Shown: positions 52,768 to 61,874 of the stretch, piece after piece
How positions within the stretch are numbered: the first letter of the stretch is position 1
Layout: each line of letters starts with the position of its first letter
Assembly (NCBI GenBank): GCA_948957135.1
Contig: CARDBT010000003.1
Coordinates: 1 to 64,000 of the forward strand
Source: COE1 sp910588595
GTDB lineage: Bacteria > Bacillota > Clostridia > Lachnospirales > Lachnospiraceae
Length of the DNA: 64,000 nt
Direction: 5' to 3'
The notes under the pieces: model-generated
Databases searched by the model: none
What the model saw: the letters and a program-made list of their open reading frames with translations, nothing else
Told to the model about the DNA's origin: nothing
Made by a program: the position numbers and the translations under genes

Positions 52768-54477
52768 ATGGAACTTTCACAGGAGGAAAAGGCTGTCCGG
52801 CTGCAGCAGGCGGTGATCAACAGCGCTGTCGAGGAGCTTTCCAACGTATGCGAGGAACTTGGGTATGTGGAGATGGCAGCCCCCGCACTGGGGCTCGCCT
52901 GCCGTTTCCGGGGGCTCGATGCGGTGAAGGTGCTGGTCGATGCGGGGATCACTTTCGATTTTCCGTCGACTGAGGAGATCGAGACAAAATACCGCTGCTA
53001 CATCGGACAGAAGTATGCGAACTACCGCACGAATTACGCGCTGTATCTGCTAAAGATCCTCAGGGGCGGATTGAAAGGCGCCTGCAGTGTGAAGGGGATG
53101 AAGTTCACACAGAATGCAAAGAGGGAGACGGGAAAGCCGCTTCCGATCCTTGCAGATCAGGAGCGGCTAAAGGTGCTCGAGTATCTTATACAAAATAAGG
53201 AAAAGCTTTCTTTTCAGCCGGAGGAGATGCTCTTCTACGCGGTCTATGCCAAGGACACGGTCATTTATGAGGCGTTGAAAAAACACGGTGTCACGCTCTC
53301 TGAGAGGCGTGTCGGGATGCTCACGGAGGGCGGCATCGCCACAGATGGCTACTGGCATGAATACGGATCCATGACGGGAAAGCTTGCCGATGCGGACTAT
53401 CTCGAGGTCATGCAGCGGCTTGCCGCGGAGCTTGACGGAAAGCCGTTTTACTATACGGAGAAGATGTTTGATATCACGAAGGCGCGGTTTCACGATATCG
53501 AGATCTTTGAATATTTTCTCTCTCATTTCAGGCAGGAAAAGATGAAGAAATTCCAGATCATACGCAGTCTGATCGATGAAGGTGCCCTGGATGCGCTGCC
53601 GGTCATCGAGCGGCTGGGCTGGCTGGGCGCGCCGCACAAGCGCGACGAGATGATCGAGTACGCTTCCGCAAACAAACGAACCGAGGCGCTTGCCTGGCTG
53701 CTGGACTATAAGAACCGCACGGCTGACTTTGCCGCCGAGCAGGAGAAGGCGGAGAGGAAGATGATGCGCGGGCTGAGTGGGAATCTGGGCAGGATGCCCT
53801 CACCGGATTCTGTCACCGAACTAAAAAAGATATGGAGTTACAGGAAACAGGACGACGGAACGCTGGTGATCACGAACTATAAAGGTACGGACGCCGAAGT
53901 CACAGTGCCGGAACGGATCGGCAAGAGCGTCGTCACAGCGATCGGGAAGGGTGCTTTTGCGGGGGCAGCAGGGAGAGTCGATATCACGATCTATGCGACA
54001 TGGGAGCAGATGAAGCACCGCCAAAAAAACGTCACGAAGATCGCACTGCCGCACACGATCCGGCACATAGGTAAAGGCGCTTTCAGCGAACTGCAGGCAT
54101 TGAGGGAGATCAATATTCCCGAGGGCGTGGAGGAGATTGACGAGTTCGCCTTTTTTGCCTGCAGTTTCCTGAAAAATATTACGATTCCCGGGACAGTGAA
54201 AAAGATTGGAAAACACGCTTTTGCGCAGTGCAGTACACTTGAAAAAGTACAGATCTGCGAGGGGGTTCTCGAGATTGGGGAGCGGGCATTTTTGAACTGC
54301 CGCAGTTTGAAGGAGGTTCATGTGCCGGAGTCTGTCCGGGAACTGACAACTGCCACAGTCCAGTATGGCAGCGCGGGGTACGAGGTGTTCAGCGGCTGTC
54401 CGGAACTGACGGTGTACTGTCCGTCTGGCAGCAGGGCGGAGGCGTACTGCAGGGAAAAAGGTTTTCGGTATGGATGA
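52768..54477 (+). CDS. Ankyrin-like plus LRR_5 protein, paralogue 2 (short array)
   Basis: A 569-aa paralogue of the preceding protein, with the same order: helical ankyrin-like part (LQQAVINSAVEELSNVCEELG; PALGLACRFRGLDAVKVLVDAG), linker NRTADFAAEQEKAERKMMRG, beta module WSYRKQDDGTLVITNYKGT, and a shorter LRR_5 array of about four repeats (IGKGAFSELQALREINIPEGVEEID onward) ending in the CPSGSRAEAYCR cap. ATG 52768 is chosen for the shared MELSQ start and GGGGGG spacing; 52753 and 52762 are in frame. The hairpin CTCTCGGA / TCCGGGAG (about 52711-52738) precedes it. Confidence 0.85.
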   Translation: MELSQEEKAVRLQQAVINSAVEELSNVCEELGYVEMAAPALGLACRFRGLDAVKVLVDAGITFDFPSTEEIETKYRCYIGQKYANYRTNYALYLLKILRGGLKGACSVKGMKFTQNAKRETGKPLPILADQERLKVLEYLIQNKEKLSFQPEEMLFYAVYAKDTVIYEALKKHGVTLSERRVGMLTEGGIATDGYWHEYGSMTGKLADADYLEVMQRLAAELDGKPFYYTEKMFDITKARFHDIEIFEYFLSHFRQEKMKKFQIIRSLIDEGALDALPVIERLGWLGAPHKRDEMIEYASANKRTEALAWLLDYKNRTADFAAEQEKAERKMMRGLSGNLGRMPSPDSVTELKKIWSYRKQDDGTLVITNYKGTDAEVTVPERIGKSVVTAIGKGAFAGAAGRVDITIYATWEQMKHRQKNVTKIALPHTIRHIGKGAFSELQALREINIPEGVEEIDEFAFFACSFLKNITIPGTVKKIGKHAFAQCSTLEKVQICEGVLEIGERAFLNCRSLKEVHVPESVRELTTATVQYGSAGYEVFSGCPELTVYCPSGSRAEAYCREKGFRYG

Positions 54478-54506
54478 AAGAGCGAGCTGCATGCAGGAGT
54501 ATAAGG

Positions 54507-56816
54507 ATGGAGATTGCGCAAAAGGAAAAAGCCGCGCTTTTGCAGAGGGCGGTGATCAATGGCTCTGAGGAGGAGCTTTCGAAAATTTATGATGCGTTAG
54601 GCTATGTGGAGATGTCAGCGCCTGCGCTTGGTCTGGCCTGCAGGTTCCGGGGGCTTGATGTGGTAAGGCTTCTCGTGCGGAAGGGAGCCTCGTTTGGTTT
54701 TCCGTCGACGAAGGAGGCAGCAGAGACGTATCACTGTTATATCGGGACGAAAAAAGGGGATTACCGCACCAATTACTCCGTGTACCTGCTGAAAGCGTTT
54801 GGAAAGCTGCCGATGTACAGTCTGGCAGGCATGATAATGGAACAGCAGATGGAAAGGGAAGACGGCAGTATGCTGTCGTTTCTCCCTGATGAAAAACGTG
54901 CCGATGTGCTGAGATTTCTTTTGGAAAACAGGGAAAAAATAGCATTTGAGCCCGAAGAACTGTTGTATTATGCGATTTTTTACCGTGATACGGCGCTTGT
55001 AAACGAGCTGAAAAGGCAGAATGTAAAGATTCCCGGGAAACGAGTCTGTATCATTGCTGACGGTGCCTTCTCACCGAGCTGGTACTGGGATGAGTATGTT
55101 GCACTGACACGACGGCTTGCCGGCGAGGAGTATCTCGAAGTGATGCAGCAGCTCGCTGTGGAGCTTGATGGAAGGTTATTTCGCTATACAGAAGGTATTT
55201 TTGACAGTGCCAGAAATCATTTTTGCAGCGGCGGGGTATTTGAATTTTTTTATGCCCATTTCAACACGGAGAAGATGAATAAGAGTGCGGTCATGCGCGG
55301 TCTGATCGATGAGGGGGCTTTGGAAGCATTTCCGGTCCTGGAGCGGGAAGGGTGGCTTGCCATGCCCAAAAAACGGGATGAGATGATCGCATACGCGTCA
55401 GAGAAGAAAAGGACGGAGATCGTGGCGTGGCTGCTTGAATACAAGAACCGCACTGCGGATCTTGCGGCTGAGCAGAGGAAGGCGGAAAAGAAGCTGATGC
55501 GGGAGCTCAACAGAGCGCCGGACGCTGTCGACGCATTAAAGAAACTGTGGAGCTACAAGAAACAGGAGGACGGTACGCTGATCATCACCAGCTATAAAGG
55601 GACGGACACTGAGGTCACTGTCCCGGAAAAGATCGGCAGAAGCATTGTCACGGCAGTCGGCAGCGCCTTCTCAGGAATGTCTGGTGATGGAACGCCAAAG
55701 ATCACGCTTCCCAAAACGCTTCAATATATTGAAAGCTGTGCTTTTCACCGCCTCTGGGGATTGGAGGAGATTCAGATACCTGATGGGGTGAAGGCAATCG
55801 GTGATTTCGCTTTTTATGAATGTGAACGGATCAAGGATATCGCGATTCCGGATCAGGTGAAAAGGATTGGTGAGAGCGCTTTCGAGGGATGCCGTATGCT
55901 GGAACACATCACCATCCCTGCCCAGGTGAAAACGATCGGCATGTCGGCTTTCGAGGGATGCCGTATGCTGGAACATGTCACCATTTCCGAGGGTGTGGAG
56001 AAGCTTGGTTCGAGGGTGTTCTGGAACTGCAGTTCACTGAAAAGCATCACCATTCCCACAACAGTGGACCGGATCAGCCCGGCGGCATTTTTTATGTGCA
56101 GTCAGCTTGAAGAAGTGGATCTTAGCGAGGGCGTGAGGGAGATCGGACAGTGCGCCTTTGAGGGATGCTGTCTGCTGGCCAGTATCACCATCCCCCGAAC
56201 CGTAGAGGAGATCGGGGACTATGCATTTGACAGATGCCGCGAACTGAAAGATGTGCAGATCCGTGAGGGAGTAACAAAGATCGGTGATCATGCCTTTCAG
56301 GACTGTACTGCGCTGAAATACATCGAGATTCCCAAAACAGTGGAAAGCATTGGAGCGTATGTATTCTCGGATTGTCAGGCGCTTGTCGGGCTGGATATTG
56401 GTGGGAACGTGAGGGAGTTTGGTGGATATCTTTTTAACAATTGCAGTGCACTGGTGGATATTACGGTTCCCGAGACCGTGGAGAAGATAGGAGACTTTGC
56501 TTTCCGCGGCTGTGTTTCCCTGAAAAGCATCACGATTCCCGAAAATGTGGCAGAGATCGGAAAGGGTGTGTTTATAGGCTGCGGGAATCTGGAGGAGGTT
56601 TGCATCTGCGGGGAAGTGAAGAAGTTTGGGGCAGAAGCATTCTCGGACTGTCCAAATCTGAAAGTGATAAAAATCTGGAACGCTATACCAAACCGTATCT
56701 TGGGCGAGACCTTTGCACAATGCAGGCAGCTGACGGTATCCTGCCCGAGAGGGAGCAGGACAGAAGCGTACTGCACGAAAAAGGGGATCCCATGTATGGA
56801 TCTGGTAAGCGGCTGA
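54507..56816 (+). CDS. Ankyrin-like plus LRR_5 protein, paralogue 3 (long array)
   Basis: A 769-aa paralogue with the longest LRR array. The N-terminal part and the linker NRTADLAAEQRKAEKKLMREL match the other two; then WSYKKQEDGTLIITSYKGT and about thirteen LRR_5 repeats (residues about 390-745), ending in CPRGSRTEAYC. Two neighbouring repeats (55878-55906 and 55947-55975) share 29 identical bases 69 apart, a recent unit duplication. ATG 54507 gives the common MEIAQ start with AGGAG in place; ATG 54474, overlapping the previous stop as ATGA, is the alternative. The protein is followed 17 bases on by the MoxR gene. Confidence 0.85.
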   Translation: MEIAQKEKAALLQRAVINGSEEELSKIYDALGYVEMSAPALGLACRFRGLDVVRLLVRKGASFGFPSTKEAAETYHCYIGTKKGDYRTNYSVYLLKAFGKLPMYSLAGMIMEQQMEREDGSMLSFLPDEKRADVLRFLLENREKIAFEPEELLYYAIFYRDTALVNELKRQNVKIPGKRVCIIADGAFSPSWYWDEYVALTRRLAGEEYLEVMQQLAVELDGRLFRYTEGIFDSARNHFCSGGVFEFFYAHFNTEKMNKSAVMRGLIDEGALEAFPVLEREGWLAMPKKRDEMIAYASEKKRTEIVAWLLEYKNRTADLAAEQRKAEKKLMRELNRAPDAVDALKKLWSYKKQEDGTLIITSYKGTDTEVTVPEKIGRSIVTAVGSAFSGMSGDGTPKITLPKTLQYIESCAFHRLWGLEEIQIPDGVKAIGDFAFYECERIKDIAIPDQVKRIGESAFEGCRMLEHITIPAQVKTIGMSAFEGCRMLEHVTISEGVEKLGSRVFWNCSSLKSITIPTTVDRISPAAFFMCSQLEEVDLSEGVREIGQCAFEGCCLLASITIPRTVEEIGDYAFDRCRELKDVQIREGVTKIGDHAFQDCTALKYIEIPKTVESIGAYVFSDCQALVGLDIGGNVREFGGYLFNNCSALVDITVPETVEKIGDFAFRGCVSLKSITIPENVAEIGKGVFIGCGNLEEVCICGEVKKFGAEAFSDCPNLKVIKIWNAIPNRILGETFAQCRQLTVSCPRGSRTEAYCTKKGIPCMDLVSG

Positions 56817-56833
56817 GGACAAGGAGGTAGAAA

Positions 56834-58345
56834 ATGAATATCAAGCAGGCGAAGGAAGATATCAAAAACGCGGTATCTGCCTATCTTACAAAAGACCAGT
56901 TTGGAAACTATGTGATACCGGTTGAGCGGCAGCGTCCCGTTTTTCTGATGGGGGCGCCGGGCATCGGCAAGACAGCCATCATGGAGCAGATCGCGCAGGA
57001 GCTGCAGATCGGACTTATCAGCTACTCCATGACGCACCACACCCGGCAGTCGGCGCTGGGGCTTCCGTTCATTGTCAGGAAAAACTATGGCGGCGAGGAG
57101 TACAGCGTCAGTGAGTACACGATGAGCGAGATCATCGCGTCGATCTATGACCTGATGGAAGTGACTGGATTGAAGGAGGGGATCCTGTTTCTCGATGAGA
57201 TCAACTGTGTGTCGGAGACGCTCGCGCCCTCGATGCTGCAGTTTTTGCAGTACAAAACATTTGGACGTCACAGCGTTCCCGGCGGGTGGATCGTCGTCAC
57301 TGCGGGAAATCCGCCGGAGTACAACAATTCCGTGCGCGAGTTTGACATCGTGACATGGGACAGGCTCAAGCGGATCGACGTGGAGGCGGACTACGAGGTC
57401 TGGAAAGAGTACGCCTACGCCAGGGGGATCCACCCTGCGGTCACGACGTACCTGGATATCAAAAAAGATGATTTTTACAGGATAGAGACCACTGTGGACG
57501 GCAAGAGCTTTGTGACCGCCCGGGGCTGGAGCGACCTCTCCGACATGGTAAAGCTGTATGAACAGAAGGAGATTGCGGTCACGGAGCAGCTTGTCGTTCA
57601 GTACCTGCAGAACAAGAAGATCGCCAAGAACTTTGCAGTGTACTTTGATCTGTTCAGGAAATACCGGTCCGACTACCAGGTCGACAAGATCCTTGCCGGA
57701 AAAGCCGGAAAGGAGATCACGGCGCGCGCAAAGGCGGCAAAATTTGACGAGCGCCTGTCCCTGCTGGGACTGCTGGTCGATGCGCTGGTCGGCGCGCTGC
57801 GGGAAGTGACCGCGCAGGAGGGGGCAGTCATGGAGCTGGTAAACTGTCTGCGGCTGATGCGGGCGGATTTCGTTGTCGAGAGCAATTTCCTGGAAGTCGT
57901 CAGCCGGCAGATCGAGGCGGAAAAGAACGCGGTCACAGTCGGGAAAAAGGCTGGCAATCTCTCCGCGGACCGCGAGTACATACTGAACCTTACGATCGCT
58001 GCCCTGGGCGAGCAGCTCGAACTGACTGCCCAGAAAGCGCCGGCAAGCGGGGATGCGGCGTTCAAGCTGCTGAAATCTGATTTTGATAAGCGAAAAAAGG
58101 CGCTCACCAAACTTGTCACCAGGACAGACAGTGATCTGACAAACACGTTCCGGTTCTGCGAGGAGGCATTTGAGGCGGGCAGCCAGGAGCTTCTGATCCT
58201 GGTGACAGAGCTCACTGCCAACAGCTATGCGGCACATTATATCGGGAAATATGGCTGTCAGGAGTATTTCAAACACAATAAGGACATGCTGTTCACAGAG
58301 CGCAAGAAGGATATCCTGGCGGAGATCGATGAGTTGATGAAGTGA
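56834..58345 (+). CDS. MoxR-type AAA+ ATPase
   Basis: A 503-aa AAA+ ATPase of the MoxR/RavA class, presumed to remodel protein complexes with a VWA partner. Seen: MGAPGIGKTA as Walker A (40-47), GILFLDEINCVSETLAPSMLQ as Walker B with the following helix (read ILFLDEIN), VVTAGNPPEYN as sensor 1, and WDRLKRIDVE in the arginine-finger region; the C-terminal 200 residues are helical and family-specific. AAGGAGG precedes the ATG. It ends the co-directional block that starts with the VWA gene, so a VWA-LRR-MoxR complex is the natural hypothesis. Confidence 0.93.
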   Translation: MNIKQAKEDIKNAVSAYLTKDQFGNYVIPVERQRPVFLMGAPGIGKTAIMEQIAQELQIGLISYSMTHHTRQSALGLPFIVRKNYGGEEYSVSEYTMSEIIASIYDLMEVTGLKEGILFLDEINCVSETLAPSMLQFLQYKTFGRHSVPGGWIVVTAGNPPEYNNSVREFDIVTWDRLKRIDVEADYEVWKEYAYARGIHPAVTTYLDIKKDDFYRIETTVDGKSFVTARGWSDLSDMVKLYEQKEIAVTEQLVVQYLQNKKIAKNFAVYFDLFRKYRSDYQVDKILAGKAGKEITARAKAAKFDERLSLLGLLVDALVGALREVTAQEGAVMELVNCLRLMRADFVVESNFLEVVSRQIEAEKNAVTVGKKAGNLSADREYILNLTIAALGEQLELTAQKAPASGDAAFKLLKSDFDKRKKALTKLVTRTDSDLTNTFRFCEEAFEAGSQELLILVTELTANSYAAHYIGKYGCQEYFKHNKDMLFTERKKDILAEIDELMK

Positions 58346-58725
58346 GAGAACACGCCAGGGAACCTGTCAGCGGAGAACCAGCGGGCAGGGCATTGTGTGA
58401 TATGCTGAATACACTCTTTGCGACGAATCTCAATGATCGCGAGCGATTTGAAAGATTGACGGATAATTTTCAGGTGACGGTAGACAATGATCTGAAGGAG
58501 GATGTGAGAACAATGTGCAATTTAGGACAGGGGCTATTAGAAAAGGGAGAAGCGCTCGGAGAAGCACGCGGAGAAGCGCGTGGAGAGAAGAAAAAAGAGA
58601 TTGAAAATATCATAAGCTTTTATATGGATGGCGATTCGGTCGAGCGTCTGGCGAAAGTGATGAAGAAATCGGAAACGGAGATCAGGCAGGTTCTTGTTGA
58701 GCACGGGGTGTCTCTGGAGCATTGA
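58342..58725 (+). pseudogene. C-terminal remnant of an Rpn-family (PD-(D/E)XK) nuclease/transposase-like gene
   Basis: A 127-codon frame beginning at a GTG that overlaps the MoxR stop. It reads like the tail of Rpn-type proteins common in Lachnospiraceae: LNTLFATNLNDRERFERL, VRTMCNLGQGLLEKGEALGEARGEARGEKKKEI, and a final HTH-like LAKVMKKSETEIRQVL. The nuclease core (D..ExK) is absent and no ribosome binding site is visible, so I take it as 5'-truncated. A short functional version cannot be excluded. Confidence 0.65.
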
Positions 58726-58751
58726 TCAATAAAAACAGGAGACAGGATGAC

Positions 58752-59285
58752 ATGCAGTATATACAGTATTACGATTCGCCGCTTGGCAGGATCACGCTTG
58801 CAAGTGACGGGGAAAAACTGTCGGGATTGTGGTTTGAGAATCAGAAATATTATGGAAGTACGCTTTCGGAAGAGAGGGAACTGAAAAAACTTCCTGTTTT
58901 TGATCAGACTGGTCAATGGCTTGACCTGTATTTCAGGGGGCAGGAGCCGGATTTCATACCGCCGCTGTCCATGGAAGGGACACCCTTCCGCAAGTCTGTG
59001 TGGGAGATCATGCTCAGGATTCCATACGGACAGACGATGGCGTACGGCGCGATCGCAAAAGAGATCGCAGCGCAGAGAGGGATTGGGCAGATGTCGGCGC
59101 ACGCAGTCGGCAGCGCAGTCAGTCACAATCCGATCTCGATCATCATACCGTGCCACAGGGTTGTCGGGGCAAACGGCAGTCTGACGGGCTATGCGGGCGG
59201 CATCGACAAAAAGGTGCGCCTCCTGACACTCGAGCAGGCAGATCTGTCAAAGCTTTTTGTTCCGACGAAAGGGACGGCACTGTAG
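58752..59285 (+). CDS. ogt: Methylated-DNA-[protein]-cysteine S-methyltransferase
   Basis: Suicide repair protein (177 aa) that takes methyl groups from O6-methylguanine onto its own cysteine. Seen: N-terminal domain YYDSPLGRITLASDG, the HTH-type YGQTMAYGAIAKEIA, and the acceptor motif IIPCHRVVGANGSLTGYAGG with Cys134. ATG 58752 follows AGGAGACAGG; the frame back to 58722 begins with TTG inside the previous ORF. Length and domains equal standard Ogt. Confidence 0.96.
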   Translation: MQYIQYYDSPLGRITLASDGEKLSGLWFENQKYYGSTLSEERELKKLPVFDQTGQWLDLYFRGQEPDFIPPLSMEGTPFRKSVWEIMLRIPYGQTMAYGAIAKEIAAQRGIGQMSAHAVGSAVSHNPISIIIPCHRVVGANGSLTGYAGGIDKKVRLLTLEQADLSKLFVPTKGTAL

Positions 59286-59289
59286 GGGC

Positions 59290-59529
59290 TCACTTCTTTA
59301 GGGAGTCGCTGAATTCTTTCAGTTCTTTTTTCGTTGTTTCCGAAAGACAGTTAAATTCAGTGTTGAGGATCGCGCCCTCCAATGCGTACAAATGTACCAG
59401 ACAGAGCTGGGGATAGGCGGCTTTCAATTTAAGGAATGCCTGCCTCGAGCCGGTCTCGCTCAGCTTTTCCGCGGAGTCGATGCCGACAGTCGTCAGTTTT
59501 TTTGCCATTTCGGTTCCGATATTCATCAT
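59290..59529 (-). CDS. TfoX/Sxy C-terminal-domain protein
   Basis: A 79-aa protein consisting only of the TfoX C-terminal, helix-hairpin-helix-like domain (MMNIGTEMAKKLTTVGIDSA; then SRQAFLKLKAAYPQLCLVHLYALEGAI). In gamma-proteobacteria this domain is part of a competence regulator; stand-alone copies in Firmicutes have no assigned role. MMNIG at 59529 is the usual domain start; the open frame continues upstream to 59628 (MQNAKSIHD), with no better ribosome site. Convergent with ogt, only four bases apart. Confidence 0.82.
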   Translation of the reverse strand: MMNIGTEMAKKLTTVGIDSAEKLSETGSRQAFLKLKAAYPQLCLVHLYALEGAILNTEFNCLSETTKKELKEFSDSLKK

Positions 59530-59609
59530 ACCAAAAACCAAAAGAATGCGAATTTCGTAGGTACACAACTGTGGGTTGCGTTTTGCTGAAAAAAACAACC
59601 TGTCATGTA

Positions 59610-59638
59610 TGGACTTGGCATTCTGCATCAGCTATAAT
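59610..59638 (+). promoter_or_regulatory. Promoter of the XRE-regulator gene
   Basis: TGGACT (59610-59615), 17 bases, TATAAT (59633-59638). AAAGGAG follows at 59666. Confidence 0.65.
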
Positions 59639-59681
59639 GATTTCGTGACATAGAATCGCGTTGGCAAAGGAGAAAATGAAT

Positions 59682-60932
59682 ATGTTTGAGGTCAAAAAAA
59701 TGGGGGAGCAGATCGCACATCTGCGCAGGAGACACAGCTACACGCAGGAACAGCTTGCGGACGAATTGAAGGTATCACCTCAGGCGGTCAGCAAATGGGA
59801 GAACGGAAGAGCAGTGCCCGAGGCAGCGATACTCTGTGAGTTATCCAGAATTTTCAATTGCTCTGTGGATAGGATCCTTGATCCGTCGTCAAGCGTTCTG
59901 CGCAATATGGATTTTGATTATCAATTCCTTGTCAAGCCGCGGATCCCTGTAGCTGATTACGCAGGACCCGAGTGGCCAAAAAGCATCGCATCTGCCTCTT
60001 TTTTGACGGCAGTTAAATTGTTTTTTGGATTGGAGCAGCGCAGGGACAGCAAGGGCTGTCAGATGAATGATGACGAGGAGTATATCTTGCAGTCGGCGAT
60101 CACGAATGTATGTTTTAGATATTCCTATGCACCTGACCAGTATATTCATGACAGCTTTTTGATATACGGTTTGGATTATGAGATGCATTCAAGGGCAGAT
60201 TATCCAGAAGATGAATTTATAGCACTCGCCCGCAAACAGATTGAACACGGATATCCTGTCATAATCATTCCGAAAGCGTATACGGATACTATTTTTGCCG
60301 TCGGTTTTTCTGACCATGGACATCGTTTGATCGGATTGGGTTTTTTGGAGGGAGACGATCAAAAGAATGCAAAAATAAATTTTGACCAGCTTGATCAATA
60401 TGCCGGTTGGTACAAGTCTGACTGTGATCTGATGATCCTTCAACCTTCAGATGAAACAATGCCGTTGGCTGAGGCGTGTGCCAATGCGCTCTTTCGAGGG
60501 ATAAAACTGTTATCAAACAATGTTCATTGCGGGGAAGATAAAATGCAGGGGTACGGCGGGGTCATCTACCGAAATTGGCGCGGTTTGTTAAGGGAGGAAA
60601 ATCAAAGGGATGCAGACCAGATCAAGTGTGTATTTCCGCATGCGTTCATTCACTATGAGAATAAATTGAGAACGAAACAGTTTTTGGAACTGTGCGGCAG
60701 CGTGATCCACGGTATCGATAAAGAATTAATGGCTTTGGCAGTCGATCAATATCATGACATTGTCGCCTCGGCAGCGGAAATAGCGACGATCGCGCATCAT
60801 CGTGATGCGCTGCCAAAAGACTCCCTGAAAGAAAAAAGAAATCAGATGATCGAGATGCTGCGCAGGAGCAGTGAGCAGGAAGAACTTGCCTTACAGTATA
60901 TACAGAAGGCGGCAGCATCCATTCAGATATAA
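59682..60932 (+). CDS. XRE-family regulator with a large C-terminal domain
   Basis: A 416-aa protein. Residues 1-65 are a typical XRE/Cro HTH (IAHLRRRHSYTQEQLADELKVS, PQAVSKWENGRAVPE). The remaining 350 residues contain an alpha/beta domain (EYILQSAITNVCFRY; YPVIIIPKAYTDTIFAVGFSDHG; GYGGVIYRNW) that resembles papain-like, BtrH/C39-type folds but I cannot confirm a catalytic set. ATG 59682 has the best spacing to AAAGGAGA. It probably senses a small molecule or peptide. Monocistronic promoter at 59610. Confidence 0.8.
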   Translation: MFEVKKMGEQIAHLRRRHSYTQEQLADELKVSPQAVSKWENGRAVPEAAILCELSRIFNCSVDRILDPSSSVLRNMDFDYQFLVKPRIPVADYAGPEWPKSIASASFLTAVKLFFGLEQRRDSKGCQMNDDEEYILQSAITNVCFRYSYAPDQYIHDSFLIYGLDYEMHSRADYPEDEFIALARKQIEHGYPVIIIPKAYTDTIFAVGFSDHGHRLIGLGFLEGDDQKNAKINFDQLDQYAGWYKSDCDLMILQPSDETMPLAEACANALFRGIKLLSNNVHCGEDKMQGYGGVIYRNWRGLLREENQRDADQIKCVFPHAFIHYENKLRTKQFLELCGSVIHGIDKELMALAVDQYHDIVASAAEIATIAHHRDALPKDSLKEKRNQMIEMLRRSSEQEELALQYIQKAAASIQI

Positions 60933-61004
60933 ATATGCATTGCAGACTTTGGAAACAAGTATGATATGGCAGAAATGCCAAGTTGGGTCAGGAGGAGAAA
61001 GATC

Positions 61005-61760
61005 ATGGAACAAAACGAATTGCTGGAACGGATCACAGACGCAGTGCGCGCGTGCGGTGAGATCATCTTACAGGCTGACCGGAGCAAGGGCTGCATTGAC
61101 GAGAAGGCGGGGCACGCCAACTTTGTCACGACCTACGACAGAAAGGTGCAGCAACAGCTGCAGGAGAGGCTTCTCAGGATTTTGCCGGAGGCGGTCTTTG
61201 TCGGGGAGGAGGAGGACAGCCACGCCGCTGTCGCGGAGGGATATGCCTTTATCGTGGACCCGATCGACGGGACGACCAATTTTATCAAGGACTATCACAT
61301 GAGTGCCATCTCTGTCGGGCTTGCCCGGGACGGGGAGCGGTATATGGGCGTTGTCTACAATCCGTATCTCGATGAGATGTTCACGGCGGTGAAGGGACAG
61401 GGCGCGCATCTGAACAGAGAGCCGATCCACGTCTCGTCAGAGCCTTTGAGCAACGGCGTGGTACTCTTTGGCACGGCGCCCTACTACGAGGAGTTGAGCA
61501 GAAAATCTTTCGAGATGGCGTACGACTATTTCAGGCAGGCGCTCGACGTGAGGCGGAGCGGCTCTGCGGCGCTCGACCTGTGCAGCGTGGCGGCGGGCAG
61601 GGCGGAGCTGTTTTTCGAGCTGCGGCTGTGTCCGTGGGATTTTGCGGCGGGCTCGCTGATCGTGGAGGAAGCGGGCGGCAGGGTGACGACGGCAGAGGGA
61701 GGCGCGCTGACGCTGAACCAACCCTGTTCTTTGATCGCGGTCAATGGTGTCGGGATTTAA
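61005..61760 (+). CDS. Inositol monophosphatase family protein
   Basis: Mg-dependent phosphatase (251 aa) of the IMPase/CysQ/FBPase superfamily. Seen: GHANFVTTYDRKVQQ, VGEEEDS with a metal-binding Glu, VDPIDGTTNF (Asp85 and Asp88, 84-93), and LCPWDFAAGSLIVEEAGG with the late Asp. ATG 61005 follows AGGAGGAGAAAG. Substrate may be inositol-phosphate, PAP or a sugar phosphate; the sequence does not distinguish. It lies 72 bases after the XRE gene in the same direction. Confidence 0.93.
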   Translation: MEQNELLERITDAVRACGEIILQADRSKGCIDEKAGHANFVTTYDRKVQQQLQERLLRILPEAVFVGEEEDSHAAVAEGYAFIVDPIDGTTNFIKDYHMSAISVGLARDGERYMGVVYNPYLDEMFTAVKGQGAHLNREPIHVSSEPLSNGVVLFGTAPYYEELSRKSFEMAYDYFRQALDVRRSGSAALDLCSVAAGRAELFFELRLCPWDFAAGSLIVEEAGGRVTTAEGGALTLNQPCSLIAVNGVGI

Positions 61761-61774
61761 CTTTCAAAATTAGC

Positions 61775-61836
61775 TTGACATAAAATTATCTTCGTGTATA
61801 CTATCACTTAATGATGCAAAAATGATGCATTTTTGC
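61775..61836 (+). promoter_or_regulatory. Promoter and perfect-dyad operator of the BlaI-type gene
   Basis: TTGACA (61775-61780), 16 bases, TATACT (61797-61802). Downstream, over the transcription start, lies GCAAAAATG (61816-61824), ATG, CATTTTTGC (61828-61836), a perfect 9-bp inverted repeat. This suggests that the winged-helix product represses its own gene. Confidence 0.75.
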
Positions 61837-61874
61837 GCGGACAGATTTCGGCTTTTACGAAAGGACAATACACG

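Noticed and set aside
56375..58276. 633-codon minus-strand open frame across the LRR and MoxR genes
   Set aside because: It spans two real plus-strand genes and their junction; no motif, signal or ribosome site supports it. It is a composition artefact.
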